Shown piece after piece: positions 12,001-25,097 of a stretch of 64,000 bases of DNA. The notes below the pieces were generated by a model. It did no database searches, was not told where the DNA came from, and saw only the letters and a list, made by a program, of their open reading frames with translations. Source of the stretch: Chromobotia macracanthus (Eukaryota; Chordata; Actinopteri; Cypriniformes; Botiidae); NCBI GenBank assembly GCA_036877525.1, contig JAZGTH010000100.1:2203001-2267000 (forward strand), in the 5' to 3' direction. Position 1 is the stretch's first letter, and every line of letters begins with the position of its first letter. Both the position numbers and the translations under genes were made by a program.

Positions 12001-15000
12001 AGTCTTTGCTGAAAGGCAGGTGCTTTTGAACCGGTTGGCAGAGGCCTTGTGGGTCCTAAAGGCATAATTTTATGTGGCTTTGAAGAACCCCAACCAATTG
12101 TTTTGTTTTGGGAGTGACTTATTTAGTCTGTTCTAAAATAGTTTTCCAATTCACTTTCAATTCACTAGAAATCACATACAAAAAGGTCATAGTATATATA
12201 AATATAAATGCACAAGGCCTTACAGAGGGCAAACTTTCAGTGTCCTTCTGCTCAGAAGCTGGAGATGAAAACAGGTCCACTCCCCCAATAACAGAGATGG
12301 GACGCCTCTTTCTGCTCTGGGTTTGATTACACACATCACCATTTTCCTGTCTGTCATTTTCTTTGTAGCTGCCATTACTATCATAGTCCTATCTGGGAAG
12401 TGTAGTCCATAATCTCACACTCTTTGTCCTCCTCTGGGATACAGAATTTTGATCTGCCCAGCTGGCCATAGTCAGACACTGGCCGAGGTCTGGAGCGACC
12501 GGCTCTCTTCCTGGGCACTATAGAAATAGGCGAGTTGCCAGCAAAGGCTGGTGAGCTTGGTGTTGGTGGAGTTGTTGCCAGTGGTGATTCTGTGGCACAG
12601 GTGGCTTTGACAGGTGAAGCAGTGGTGTTCTCAATGTTTGTGATCTGATCAGCTTTGAAGACAAGATCTTCTGATGGAGCCTAGGGAAAAAGTAAAATAT
12701 CTGCTATTAGGGTTTGATCTTGTATAATCCAGTCATTAACACAAAATACTGCGCTACCTAGCTAACAGGGGACGTTCTCAGAACGTTGGTTACCGTTCTG
12801 TAAGTTCTGTAAAAGTTCTCTTAAAGTTATCAAACTTGATCTTGCAGTATAGTAGAATTTTGCTTAACATTATAAAATATCAAACACATTATTTTTAATT
12901 TGCTAGTGAAACATTTTTAACGTTTTTGTAATTTAATAGAAATGTTAGGGAAACTTTCTTAAAACCTACAGTTTTTAGCTGGGTACAGTAATGAATCTAT
13001 ACAAAATTAATGTGATGATTAATGTAATTATTCATACAGCAAGTAATTAAAAAATGCAATTACAAATACATAAAGTATGAAAATGTCATATGATATCAAA
13101 GCCAAGAATTTGGTTACAAGGCAAAAGATCTAACATTGTACCTTTCTTTACAATACCCAAACACAACAGACTGCTAAGAAAGCACAAAGTTTTTGTTTGC
13201 TCATTTATGAGTCAATAGAAAACTGATTCAGAAAGACAAATTTCCTGGTTTGTTACTAGCAGACATCAATATCAGAGAGACCTTTGAATTTTTAAACATA
13301 AGAACATTCTGTACAGACAGAAACCAGATTGATTCGACATCTGTCTGTACATGACTTATCACTTATTCTAGTCTGTGCTGATGTAATATTTGCTGGTCTG
13401 CCTATAGTCCAAGTCCACTTTGTAAAACATACCAAAAAAGAGATCTTACCTCTAAATCTTCTTTTTCTCTCTGTGCAGAATTCCATATACACTGAAAAGG
13501 GACACATTGAACCAGCACCATGGTGAAAAACATACAAAATTCACATGCTCCCACAAACTCACAAAATAAAGTTATACTTGGCTTTCTGCGGCTGGTCTAC
13601 TTCATTCTGTCATCTTTATTAGCTTGTGTGACCCGCATACATTTGTTTCTGTGCTGACTTGGTCTGATTGTTGTACTTTGTCCCTTGGGGAGGAGACATT
13701 GTCCTTGCTCATACGCGTTTGGCTTCAGGCTGGAACTGCACTGAAGCAGTCCGGCTAATCATAAACAATCTTAGTTAATCATTAACTCTACCTGCTGCCT
13801 TTGTGGAGTGTCACACAGCTGAGCTGCCCATGTGACAATGCAAGTAAAGATTTATCACTTTAGTGGAAGTATTGCAGAATGAGAGGTCAGTCAACCAGTG
13901 AGATAAAGTCTTACTGGATTGATCAACCAATCAATAGAGATAAAGTGAATTGCTTTATGATGAACTCAAGTATTCCTTTAGCAGAATTTGCCCTGGATGT
14001 TCTACAATGCCATTTGAGTTTATGAAATTGAGATATGAGACCTGTGTGACAAAACTTCAGTTCTTTCAAGTCTATTATGACTTCCTATGTCATAGGTCAA
14101 GATTTGATTTTCTTTTGGTAATCAATCATGTGACGTTTTCAACCTGACATCTGTGTTGTGTTTTAGACGTATTAGATTTAGCCAGACAGAAAAGTACCTG
14201 TCTAGACTTGCTGCTTGTTATTGCTTAGAACAAAGAAACAGTAAAGCAACATCATCTGGGGATCAAACAAACAAGTTTGCAGCACTTTTGGCAAGCAAAA
14301 TCAGCACAAATGTGCTTCACACTTAAATGCTTCCCCTGCTAATTATTATTGTTCATAATAAATACCACAGGCCAAGTCTTTACGCAGTAAAAGGCCACAA
14401 AATGCACCCCTGCTGAATAAAACAATACAAATGGTTTCCATTACAAATACCATTATAAACCATCAGCTGTTTAGCAATAGCAAGTTAACTTTGAAAGCAT
14501 AAGATCCCACCCTCCCTTCAGAGCACTCTCCAAGCCACACCTCCTCCAACACAAGAACACGATGCAAATGCATAGTCTGACAGGCAAGTATGACATCCTA
14601 TCATTGCATTTGGACCAAATGCATGAACATTTTATGGTCCTGTGCCTTCCACAAAAGATTAAAATGTATCTAAATATATTCCGACCATTTTCGTCATGTA
14701 CCCTTTCTTTTTTTTGATTGTTTCTATTGTTTTTTCAGCAGGGATATACTCTTGTTTTCAGAGAGGCAATTATCGGTTGACACTATGGCAATTTTACGAA
14801 TATCTTACCTCCACACTTTTGCTATTGGCTGTCTGCTTTTTGCTGGGGTTTGAACACTGAGTGGGCAATTGGGAGACATGGTCATTTGTTCCATTTTGAT
14901 GGCAGTCCATAGGTTCACAGTTCCTTTCCAGCAAACAGACTGGAACATCTGAGCCTGTTGAGGACACAGCCACATCCATGCAGTTACTCATGAGGGCCGT

Positions 15001-18000
15001 TGTTTTGCTAGGAGGCTCAAAACAGTCGTCCAGGGAGGAGCCAAAGAAAGCAGGGCAGGAGGGGGCAGGGTGTAAAGTTGGCATGTGTTGGTAAGTGTTG
15101 GCCTGTGTGCCCTCCTGGGCCTTACAGGGTGCAGGGGAGGGTCTCCGTTGGCGCTCAGTTTTTGAAACACAAGGTGTTCGGCGGGAGTAGTCGTCATGGA
15201 GCTGACTTAGAGGTGACAGCGATACTTTAGAGTTGGGTCTTGGACTATTTTTACATTTTACAGACAAGTCTGTTAAACTGCCAACAAGTTTTCGCAGATG
15301 TCCTCGTGTTCTTGTTGGACTCTGGTGTCTTCCCGAACTATGGTTCTGCAAATCAACAGATGGGGAGCTGGTGGTCCTCTGAAGAATTGTAGTACCGGTG
15401 CATTCTGGGTTTTGTGTCTCAGCTGAGGTCACCTTGTGTCTGAAATGACTCTTAAAGACATGGAGATTTTCGGCACTTTTGCTGAGTCTACTCTGAACCG
15501 TGTCATTTTCTTGGGTTTCAAGGACCTTGCAAGCTACGGTGGACTTCACACTACTGCTGGGAGAACACTGGGGGATGGGCACACTAGTAGACAGGTTCTC
15601 CGGTTGTCTCTGGACTATGTCAAGCAACGGAATGCGTCCTGCTCCATAAGCTCTGCGGATACTTCGAGAGAAGTGGGAATTCCTCTGAAATTCACCACCT
15701 TCTTCCATCTCACAATCTTCATCTTCATTCGACACCAAAGCATTTTTCCTTGCTTTATCAATTTCCATACATGTGCTCTGATTGGTTGTGACATCTCGTT
15801 TGGTTACCAAGAAACCACTGGTGTCTGCATAAACTGCTGAGGAAAGATTTCTTTCCTGACTGGCTGCTATAGCATTACTCCTGTTCTGGATTCCTTGAAG
15901 CACAGAAGAACGCAGTTTTTTGAAAGAACCCATGACACGAAGGCTAGACAGTCCAGACCATGCCTGGGGTGTGACAGGTGGACCTCTCAGGGCAGAACTG
16001 TCCTCACATTTTGCCTGGGTGGAAAGCAGACGTACAGCCCGGCCATTAGCAATCACAGGAACAGACTGGGCCTGAGAATTTAGTCTGTTAAGTCGGTTCT
16101 CCTCATAGCATGGCTCGGACAAGACAGGCTGAACCTGATCCCTACAGCCAGACTGGAGACTTGGATTCATCTGTCGCGCCTCTTTGAAAGAATCAATCGG
16201 TGGGTCATTGCTGTGAGAGGTGCCTTGTGAGCCAGATGAAGGAGCCTGCAGAACCAACAGGAAGTAAGCATATAAGGTAACTGTACAGCATACACTGTCA
16301 GACAAACAGGTTTATTGTCATTGCCCTGCATTTAAGTCTATGAATAAAGAACACAGGCATGTGACATGAACTTAACAATAAAATGGCCTAATGTTTTGTC
16401 TGAAGGGAATTTTACTTCACACCTCAATGAAACAATACAACAATTGTGTTATCCGTTTTACATGCACCACGGTACTGTTCTGATAAGTTACATTATACCA
16501 GAACTTTAAACTATGTCCTCATATTACCTCAGCTGATTACTTTGTACTTGACCTTAAATACTAAACATTAGCACAGGTGAAGTAATTCAGCGTGTTTCTC
16601 CACCCACAGGTGAAAATGTAGCTTCCATGTAAATATAACTCACATTCCTGTTAGGAATCAATAATGAATAGACTGCTTTTAAGCACTCACTCCTAGTAGA
16701 TCGCACTGCTACAAGGGTAAGGGGCGTTTCCTGTAAAAGATGTAGGCTATATTTCTTTATGCCTGAAAAAGAGGCCCCTAACCAAGGGTGTAGAATTTGT
16801 AGCCTGGTGCGATGTTAGCTTTGATGAAAGGCTTTTGTGAACATGACTTAGCAATGAAAATCACTAATCCACTGTGATTAATGGAACAAATTGCCCAGTT
16901 TTTGCCAGATTTATACTGCAAATGTTGGGAAAGGGGGCGGGTTGGGGGCCTGTGGAGACTGAGCTGTTTAAACCATTTTGTTGCTGGGTTTTCCACTTAA
17001 ACAGCGTGCAAAGAGAAACCATGTACTTGTAATAGATGATTCAGATTATTTGTCTCAAGTTCATTTTTAGAGGGTATTTGAAATCAGCTCTCCTTAAGTT
17101 CACATATGAACCCTAGCAGACTAGCCACAAGGTTGTATTTCATTACATTATCTGCAGACATGTTCCATTATGTTTGAACAAAAATTTTGAACAACAAATC
17201 AACAAAAAGAATCGTAAAAATAACAATGACTTTCTTTTGTTTCCTTGCTGTTGAGAAAAAACATCTCAAATTCACGCTATTGACCAACAGAATTGTTGTT
17301 TCTGTATATAACGCTAGCTCAGAACAAAGTATTTTAATAAAATAATACATATCACTTTTATTCCAGAGATGTCATTTTGTGACATGTTTTACAAAAACGT
17401 GCTCTTGCAGAATTCTCTATTTTCTCCTTCTTTAAAATAAACAACACTTGGTTTGAAAAATGACCTAAAGCAAGTAAATACTTATTGGTTTCTATTGCAG
17501 AAAGACTAACAATACGTCCCTTTTGTCTGGCACTGTGGGCATAAATTGATTTCAGCTCAATCTATGACTCAAACACTGATCCCTATCAACTCCAGCTACG
17601 CATGAGCACTTATCTCAATCGAAGCATGAGGAAGAAGCTGCCATCTGACCTTTCTGTTTACCTAGAGCTTTAAAAGAATGCAATTATCTCACCATCCAAG
17701 CCTCTGTCTCCTTGCATATACACTGCATTTCACAATGTCTCTGAGCTTAAAGTTGAACTTCTCTCTTACTCCTCCTCGTCTACATCACTGTCGAGTCCAC
17801 CATTAAAGTCAAAATTAATTAAGAGCTTAAAGACAAACCCCTCCGCACAGCTACCAGCTAAAGAAACTCCCTAAACAAAAAGACAGACAAACATACACAC
17901 ATACACGCCTACTGGAGATCCACTAATGTGCTTAGGCAAACCTACAAGTAATATGACCAGATGCATGCATACTGACACCTGACTCTACATTCCTAATGTC

Positions 18001-20741
18001 ACGCACACCTGTATGATGCTGACAGACTTTCTCACTCCAGTACTGGTTAAACATGCTTTTCCTTTGCCAGTGCCTTAAAATGACTGTGGTTTAAAGATTA
18101 TCCATACGATGTAATTGCTACAAATGATGAGTTTGCTTTGTACAATCTGAATAATTAGGCACAAGCCCAAAATGACGTTTCCTGGCTAAGGAATTGTCTA
18201 AAAACAACCCACCACGCCAGTTCTGATAATCTGCCATTCAAGATGAGCAAGTCCCGCAATGCTGTCAGATCACTTAGGAATGATGCAGCCTACGCTTTAT
18301 AAACAAGCCAAATTTAAATTAACAGAGCTAGTATTGTGACGAGGAATTCCAGACATTTGTAAGTTTCCTTTTTTTAATTTTTGGCTGACAAATGCTACGG
18401 CACTCTATAGCTGTCCAGAGTCTCTGATTTATATTATATTATATTCTATAATTAGAAGTAGACCCCGGGGTCTTAACTATCTAAATCTAAATTTGAGAAC
18501 AATTTGACTAATCAGAAAATATGTAATTAGTGTTTGACTCACTTCTGATGACCTTTCCACTGGCTGAAAGATGGTCTGACTGTGAAAATGTTAAAGAATA
18601 CAAGGATTCTTCATCGCTCTAGTCAAGATCTTCCTGACTCTAACCTACACGACAATGTGTGTCCCACCCCTATCCCTCTTCTAATCTGATTATAAGGCTT
18701 TACCAGTCTGGACTAGCATCAATATGTTCATACTGTCAAACACACTCATGTAGAGAAAAATAGAAAGAAAGAGGGAGAGAGAAAGAGATGGAGGGAGAGA
18801 GAGAGGGAGGGAGGGAGAGGGAGGGAGTAATAAGCTCTTCTAAAATCGGAAGTTTAGTGTACTTCACACAACCTTAAATGAACAGATAATGGGAGTGATT
18901 TATTCTTTTATGTTTGGTTACTGATACCACCTACCATATTATGACCCAGTTCTCCTTTTTGTCAGCAAGACAAGGAAGCATAGTTAGAAGGCAGACACGC
19001 CCTGCCTGCTTCAGGCCTAGGAAGCATCTAGCAATGCTGCATGTGAAAACCCATTCATCTCTCCTGTCTCCTTACCTGCATTGTCTACTCCAAGTCCACT
19101 GCTGCAAGACATGTCAACATACTTTCAAAATACTGTGAAAGTGTTCCTGTAGCTCAACTGGTAGAGCATTGCATTAGCAGCGCAAAGGTTGTGGGCTCAA
19201 TTCCCACGAAACACGTACTGATAAAAATGTATACCTTGCACTGTAAGTCACTTTAGATAAAAGTATCTGCCAAATGCATAACATGTTTAAGTCACATTTC
19301 ACCCACAAATCATAACATAAGTAATGTTTGTTATATGCTATTTCTATTTTTGTCACAATATTTTCACAACAATTAAAGCTGCAATCCATAACTCTCATCT
19401 CTCTACTGCCGTCTCTGTTTGAAACATAAAACTGCAGGTTACTTTAAGTACTTCTCATTACGTATTTTGAAGTCAAATGAAGCCAAACTGACATGCCTTG
19501 GGAAACTGGACCCGACAGCTCAAATTATACATCATTATTATAAACTTACCGCTGTGAATTGGGGTAAGGTAAGGAGATTGTGTTAAACACTGATCTGTCA
19601 TGTACTTGCTCAGTAACTTTTGTTCATTTTTAACTCAGAAAGAGTTTGTTTTTTTTACTTAAGGGTGAAACATGACCAAGACATGTTCTTGACAGTTTTC
19701 CTAAGACTGGCGAAATTATCATTATCCTTCATTATCACTGTGGGGCCACAAATGTCTTGAAGTCAACGCATAAAACTCTAAATACAACAAATGAATTTCC
19801 TCTATTGATGGCATAACATCTAAGCATTATATATAGCATCATGTAGGCAAAATAGTATGAATTTTAAAATAGCATGCCAACATTTGTGTTATATCAGGGA
19901 GGATAATCCTTGGGCGGTTCTAATAAGTGAGATTTAGCCTTAACTTTACGGTGGGGCACCAACCTTGGCTCAGGAAGCACAAAATGAGGCATTAAAGTTC
20001 CTCGTGCATGTCTTGCGATAATCAAACCCTTTCATTGTGAGCGTGGAGGAGTGCATACCATTGCCTGTGTTGATGTTCAGCGAGCAAAGAATGTTTAGAG
20101 CAGGGAAAGTGCTGGACTACGTATTTTAGCTATGCATTACGTAGTTTTTTACATAGATTATGCATGCACAAAATGACTGCAGTGAAATTTTCTGGAAAGC
20201 TTGATCATCTGACCTAATATGACATGGTTTGTGCTGCACCAAACCTGAGACAAATAATACACAATACTCAAGCATAACAAATAATGTGATTATACATATA
20301 TGTAATCCTTATCACAAGGACTGAAATCACAAAGAAACCCTTTCAAGCATGTGAGATCAAGACAAATATGTCAGATTTAAGAGTGCCCAGCTGGGTGCTT
20401 TTCCAAGGCAATAAAGCTCTCGTTTATTTGTGGGTTTAATTAACCCAGTCTCTTAAAAACCACCCCACACCCGGGCCACAACCCACCCCCGTTTCTTCCA
20501 ACTCCCTGCAAGCACCCCCCACATCACCATGACAACCAGTGGGGTAGTAAAGCGGACACAATACCCCCCCTCCTCCCTCTCCAAGTTTCTTCGGAGCCAA
20601 GATGATGAAGTGCAAGCGAAACCATCTACTCAAATTTTAACATTACACACCCGATTTCGTTTCGATGAACCCACACATTAAACCGACTATAAATAAATCT
20701 GTATTATTTATCATTTACAAGGCAAATCTTACCTTTAGCAT
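6095..20741 (-). CDS. spata13: Spermatogenesis-associated 13 / Asef2, Rho GEF (SH3-DH-PH)
   Basis: Guanine nucleotide exchange factor for Rac1/Cdc42, opened by APC binding; acts in actin remodelling and migration. Coding exons (minus): 20733-20741 (MLK), 14809-16245, 12224-12680, 10978-11113, 10724-10842, 10111-10290 (SH3: ALWDHVTMEEQELAFKAG), 9382-9567, 8289-8468, 7956-8188, 7661-7790 (DH), 6905-7277 (PH: SSELIHSGELT), 6717-6791, 6095-6276. All except the 12224-12680 exon fit by phase, giving about 1,231 residues, near the long human isoform. The tail (PTSVPQQQVFSLAEPKKK) and IGSCFLQ motif match SPATA13 better than ARHGEF4 or ARHGEF9; the neighbouring c1qtnf9 remnant agrees. Odd: exon 12224-12680 is 457 nt where phase requires a multiple of three, implying a frameshift near 12385. 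Intron 1 is 4.5 kb. Confidence 0.92.
10423..10655. mobile_element. Fold-back MITE in spata13 intron
   Basis: The left arm (tcattactcactcttacgtc, then atttccaaacc) and the right arm (ttttggaatgacctgagggt, then gagtaa) are inverted copies, as are inner parts (aaaagatattt / aaatatctttt). This structure matches an abundant cyprinid palindromic element as I recall it. Confidence 0.8.
12759..12985. mobile_element. AACGTT-rich MITE copy 3 (reverse), in spata13 intron
   Basis: Opposite orientation: starts tagctaacaggggacgttct and ends with aacctacagtttttagctgg. Confidence 0.8.
19141..19283 (+). repeat. tRNA-derived SINE in spata13 intron 1
   Basis: tRNA-like head with an A box (TAGCTCAACTGG, 19150-19161) and B box (GGCTCAATTCC, 19194-19204). 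It is followed by the fish SINE tail (taagtcactttagataaaag, then tatctgcc). The head is not a functional tRNA: the acceptor stem is not closed and it runs into the SINE body. Confidence 0.9.
19372..19520. repeat. Dispersed repeat, copy A
   Basis: Shares ordered words with 62071-62215: taaagctgcaa, tctctgtttga, gcaggttact and gaagtcaaatgaagccaaac. Confidence 0.8.
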
Positions 20742-21250
20742 AGTGGCGTCTTGGCCGGGTGTCACAACAGTCCTGCGGCTTGTATCTGTCCGTCGACCGC
20801 CACTAACTCCTTCAGCAGTTCAAGGTCCAGCGAATGACTCATATCAGCTCATATAAGCTCATATTAGCTCATATAAACTCACATTGGCTCACATTAGCTC
20901 ATCGGAAATCGTAAGACAGCTCACAGCAAACTGAAGTACAAACACTCCGTAGTCAACCGGGACCGAAAACTTTCCGTCAGCGGTTTCATCCGACCGATTT
21001 AACGGCACATGATCGAAATGATCCGGGATTTGTGAGGCGAAACGGCGCAGGTTAAAAGTTTAATGCTGGTGGTAAAGGTCTGCGCAGATGCATGAACCTC
21101 CTGCGCAGACGGCGAGATGGACCGCATCAATGCACTTGTTGCGCCTGTTGCTTCGGGGCGGGGAAACGGAGAACCGGGCAGCCGTGATAGGCGCTCTGTA
21201 GTCTGCCCACAAGACGCCGGACAAAATCACTATGCTCAAAATGCTCCTGT
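20742..21250 (-). promoter_or_regulatory. spata13 5' UTR and CpG-rich promoter region
   Basis: The sequence upstream of the MLK start is CG-rich (many CCG, GCG and CGA words around 20940-21200), as expected of a housekeeping-type promoter. It includes the 10-bp-period repeat at 20836-20905. No TATA box is evident. The transcription start cannot be placed from sequence alone. Confidence 0.5.
20836..20905. repeat. 10-bp tandem repeat, about 7 units
   Basis: About seven successive decamers of the form AGCTCATATT, with small variations, lie about 95 bases upstream of the spata13 start codon. Confidence 0.85.
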
Positions 21251-21899
21251 ATTAATAAACTATTCACTTCTAATGCTTTCGATTAAAGATTAGACGAGCA
21301 TTTAGAAAACAACAGAACCCACACCGAAGCAAGGCACAGTCCAATGCTTTTGAAGGCATCAGCGATGCTTTTATCTTCTGCTCAATAAGCAAATTAAAAG
21401 CATGCTTTTACATTGATCAGAGATCATGTGCAATGTTACTGTGGATGTTTGAAGTGTAATCTTCTGTTTTCAAGGGTGTTTTGGGTGGTTTTGGGGGGTT
21501 GCTCACTGAGCCCACCCCCAAGAGGCTCATGTTCAATGTAAATTCATGATATTTTTCACACATTTCATTATCAGATGAAAACTGACCAGTAACAGTACCT
21601 GGTTTTGAGGGTTTATCATCATTCACTGGGCAAACAATGCACAACAGACAAGTTTAAAAGTTAGGAGTTTAATTTGTTTAGCAAGCACCATTAAAATATA
21701 CATCGTCTATTTTGTTCTCAAAAGAAACCACAAAACACAAAGTTGCTAGGTTGTCTTTTCAGTTTTACAAAAAAAAACATGAACATAAATTGTATGTTAA
21801 AACATTTAGTACATTAAAAACATTTTCTTTCGAAGCACAAAATTATAGCTATCAATGGCTCTTCTGGGTAGCTGTGGCACTGTATGTTGCAAACATTTT

Positions 21900-22291
21900 T
21901 CTGGAGAAATCCAGAAAACAGAAAAAGCATGTCATCATCTTCATCTGCATACAGCTCATTAAAGAGCCCCCCATCAGCCACTTGTAGCCCCACCCTGTCT
22001 CCAGCCTCCAGGTCCAGGACTGCTCCCCCTGTAGCCTGGTCCTCACCCCCATGATAGTTGTCCATGGTGTGGATCATTCGCTGACCGTTCTTCATCAGGG
22101 CCACTTTTACATTACGGGAGTAGACAGTAGTATGATAAAAAAATAGGCCTCACTAACAGCACAAGTGAAGGGTCATAGTGACCCTGGTGGTTATAAAGAA
22201 TCTAATTTAATCTAATCGGTGTGTTAGCTGGAGGTAGCTTGGCGTTTTCACATAATCCAACTGAGAAAGCACTTTTTGGTATCTTAGACAT
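21900..22291 (-). pseudogene. c1qtnf9: Broken C1q-domain exon, c1qtnf9-like
   Basis: C1QTNF9 is a secreted adiponectin paralogue ending in a C1q domain. On the minus strand the exon reads KIPKSAFSVGL, then AKLPPANTPIRLN, a TAG stop (22202-22204), ILYNHQGHYDP, a frame break with missing bases, FTCAVSEAYFF, a second frame change, then YHTTVYSRNVKVALMKNGQR and LFNELYADEDDD. This is an almost complete C1q domain in order, with one in-frame stop and two frameshifts; the usual C-terminal end is also altered. No collagen-repeat exons are seen upstream. It lies directly upstream of spata13, which neighbours C1QTNF9 in human as I recall, so I prefer c1qtnf9 over adiponectin. The pseudogene state is clear; the exact paralogue is less so. 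Confidence 0.85.
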
Positions 22292-23893
22292 GTTTTGTTA
22301 CATTTACTTTATTGGTCAAGATGTCATTTTCTAGATTACTTTTTATTATGCAGATTGGTTACACATCACTTGTGTCCTCTGTAGTCATTCTTGTTTGCAT
22401 TTAACTTTAGCTAATAATCAACTTGGAACCTGTTTTTGCACAATCCACATTAGCATTTTACAAATGAGGTAGGCAAAAACCATTTATCTTTACTCTTGCA
22501 ATGCATAGTTCAATGTAATATTAATTGGACAGTTGAGATCTTGTTCCATAAGGGCTTGGTGCAGTTAAAACTAAATGTCTTGTGCTTTAATTTGCCCCAC
22601 TTAATTTGATTGCTTTAGAAATCTTACAGAACAGACATAATGTCTGGAGACTGTGCAATTCAATGCTGTATATACGAGGTCTCAGCGCCCAGTTCGTTAC
22701 TCCATTCTGATTCATTTTCCACTTCAGTGACATTGCAGATGTAATCCCGGCATCCCTGTGCTTGATGAATGGTGCTGTTCCATTATTGAAAGCTTTATGC
22801 TTTTGAAATATGTCGTATCCTATCCATCACCACCCCCCCACCCCCAACACACTCTTAACGGTTCCAATTAGAGCCAAAAGGTTTCTAAAAATGGATGTCA
22901 TAGAAAGTTCTAAAGACGGGTGCTTTAAAAAAATAGTATAGCTGTGAATTTGATTTAGTCTTTAAGAAACAGTTTTGCTTTTGTTTGTTTGTTTTGCTCT
23001 CTTGGTTTAAAGCATAAATAGAGTTTACTACTACAATGAGAGAACTAGATTAACTAAGTAACTAACTAAATGAATGAATGATCTGATAAAACCTTTATTG
23101 TGACATTAAAACATGATTGAATCATATAAGCATCTCAACATCCCTATACAGCCCTATGTTTCCTGGATGACTAAAGCTGTTTTCGCGGAGATGTTGCAAA
23201 GAACCACTGAAGAACCTTAATTGTTAAGAGCAGTTTTCTGACATATACGCCTTTTTGTTTCTGACTAAAACATGAATCTGCATAGAGTACTTCTGCATTA
23301 ATATCCTTTATTTCATTCTTTTGATTTATTTTTATGCTATTACAACAAAAAATAAACTGATCACCCTAAACCAGTGGTCACAACAGATTATACAGTGATA
23401 ACACAGATAATACACAGATATCACAGATAATTCAGTGCCAGCAAAATTGTGGGTGTTTGCAAAATTTTGGCCATAACTGCACATTTAAACACTGTGTAAA
23501 CTAATAAACTGTTGCAGTTGTTTACGGTCTGTTATTTGCTATTTGATTACTTTGTTTTATTTATTAGCTGGATAAGATTTTAAGAATTATCGCTTAACAC
23601 ACATTTACAAATAAATACATTTAATTACAAGTTAAGCAAACCAAGAACATAACAGCAATATCTATCATGCTTTAATAGCCATTATAATTTTAAATTAATT
23701 AATAATAGAATATTAAAATAAGGTAATTTTCTTAAAACATCTACAGTATACTTCAGTTTCTTATGTTACTGAGACTCTCATTAAACAGACTTCACCATTG
23801 AGGACTCAGAAGGAACACTACTTGGTGCGCAGGGGTGAGAGGGTTTAAGGTCTTCTGGTTGTTTTAGGCAAGTTGTTCGGCAGCAGTATAGTT
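22292..23893. other. Spacer and tagln3 3' UTR
   Basis: AT-rich sequence between the c1qtnf9 remnant and the tagln3 stop. The right end should be tagln3 3' UTR, which I could not delimit. No further C1q or collagen exon is visible. Confidence 0.4.
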
Positions 23894-25097
23894 TTACATA
23901 ATCTGGCGATGCATGCCATAACCTGTCATGCCAGCCTGAGATGCCCCACGGTTACTGCCCATCTGAAGGCCAACCAGATTCTGTCCCTGGCGCAACTGCT
24001 CCTCAGAAAACTCTCGCCGATTGCTTTGAGATTTCCTGTCGGACAAATCAGATCAGTGTTACAAGACACAACGAAGCGCACTCACAGTTCCAACCAATCA
24101 GGACTTGACACAACACTATAATTTGTATTTTGTCACGTTCACCTGTGAAACCAGTCTCGGTTACCACGGTAAAGTCCATCGTCTTTTGTGAGAGCCACGC
24201 TTCCCAGGGCCATCAGAGTTCTTTGGACAGCAGCCATGTCTTTTGCTTTAACCAAGGAAACCAACAAACACTGTGACTTTGGCTGCACACCAAGATGTAT
24301 AGTATGCATACTTCATTATCCAAGAAACTATAAAACAAGGCCTGACTGATGATGTACAGTACTGTATGATAAAAAAACAATCCATGCAAAACATGGATTT
24401 GCTTTTAGAAGCACCAATCTAATTCAGAAGTTCAAAAAGTGCCTTGCTGTTCCAGATATTACTTTACAGTGCAATGCAGTTTAGATCATTTTAAGGCCCA
24501 TTATCTTCCACTAATCACTAAGGATAAACTATGTAATATGCCGTGCAACTAATTTGGACACAAAGGAACAACCATAACACTTCACTATAATGTTCTGTAC
24601 CTTCCCACAAGTCCACTGTTTGAAAAATGTCTGTGGTGATTACTCCATAGGCTTCAGCTGCCTGAAGGAACTGGGAGATCTTTTCCATCTGCCTGAAGGC
24701 CATCTGAGTCTCCGGGATCTTCTTAATAGGCTCCTTACCACGTGGATACAGACTATTAATGAGTCTACAGAGGATCTGCAGACACATATGACAATCAACG
24801 AGGGAGAACGAGGGAGTATTGGAGGGAAGAGATTGGATGGAAGGTGAAACTGAAGATTGATTAAAAATGTCGGTGTGATATTGTCAGATTGATATTTGTA
24901 AGTCGCTCTGGACTCACCGTGCCGTCCTTCAGCCAGTTCTGAAAGTTTAGTTTCCCTGGCTGTGGTCTCTCTATGGTTCCTCCACACTGTGTGATAATCC
25001 AGTCCACTAGGCGAGACTCCAGCTCTGTGTCGTACTTCTGCTCGATCTTCTCCTGGACCTCACGGCTCAGTCCATAACTGGGTCCTCTGTTTGCCAT
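23894..25097 (-). CDS. tagln3: Transgelin-3, actin-binding calponin-homology protein
   Basis: Transgelins are small cytoplasmic actin-bundling proteins; TAGLN3 (NP25) is neuronal. Four coding exons on the minus strand join in phase: 24918-25097 (MANRGPSYGLSREVQEKIEQ), 24601-24775, 24143-24245 and 23894-24035. The product is 199 residues, the standard length. The calponin-homology domain fills residues ~25-130 (ending DIFQTVDLWEG). The single calponin repeat near the C-terminus reads GLQMGSNRGASQAGMTGYGM. The end is HRQIM where mammals have PRQIM. A non-coding first exon with a gtaag donor at 25597 precedes it. Human TAGLN3 neighbours ABHD10 and TMPRSS7, both represented here, which favours TAGLN3 over TAGLN2. 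The gene is intact although the genes on either side are broken. Confidence 0.93.

Noticed and set aside
19141..19215. Possible genuine tRNA gene
   Set aside because: A and B boxes are present but the stem is imperfect and it continues into the standard SINE body and tail.
6095..20741. Calling the GEF arhgef4 or arhgef9
   Set aside because: C-terminal tail, the IGSCFLQ segment and the nearby c1qtnf9 remnant fit spata13 better.
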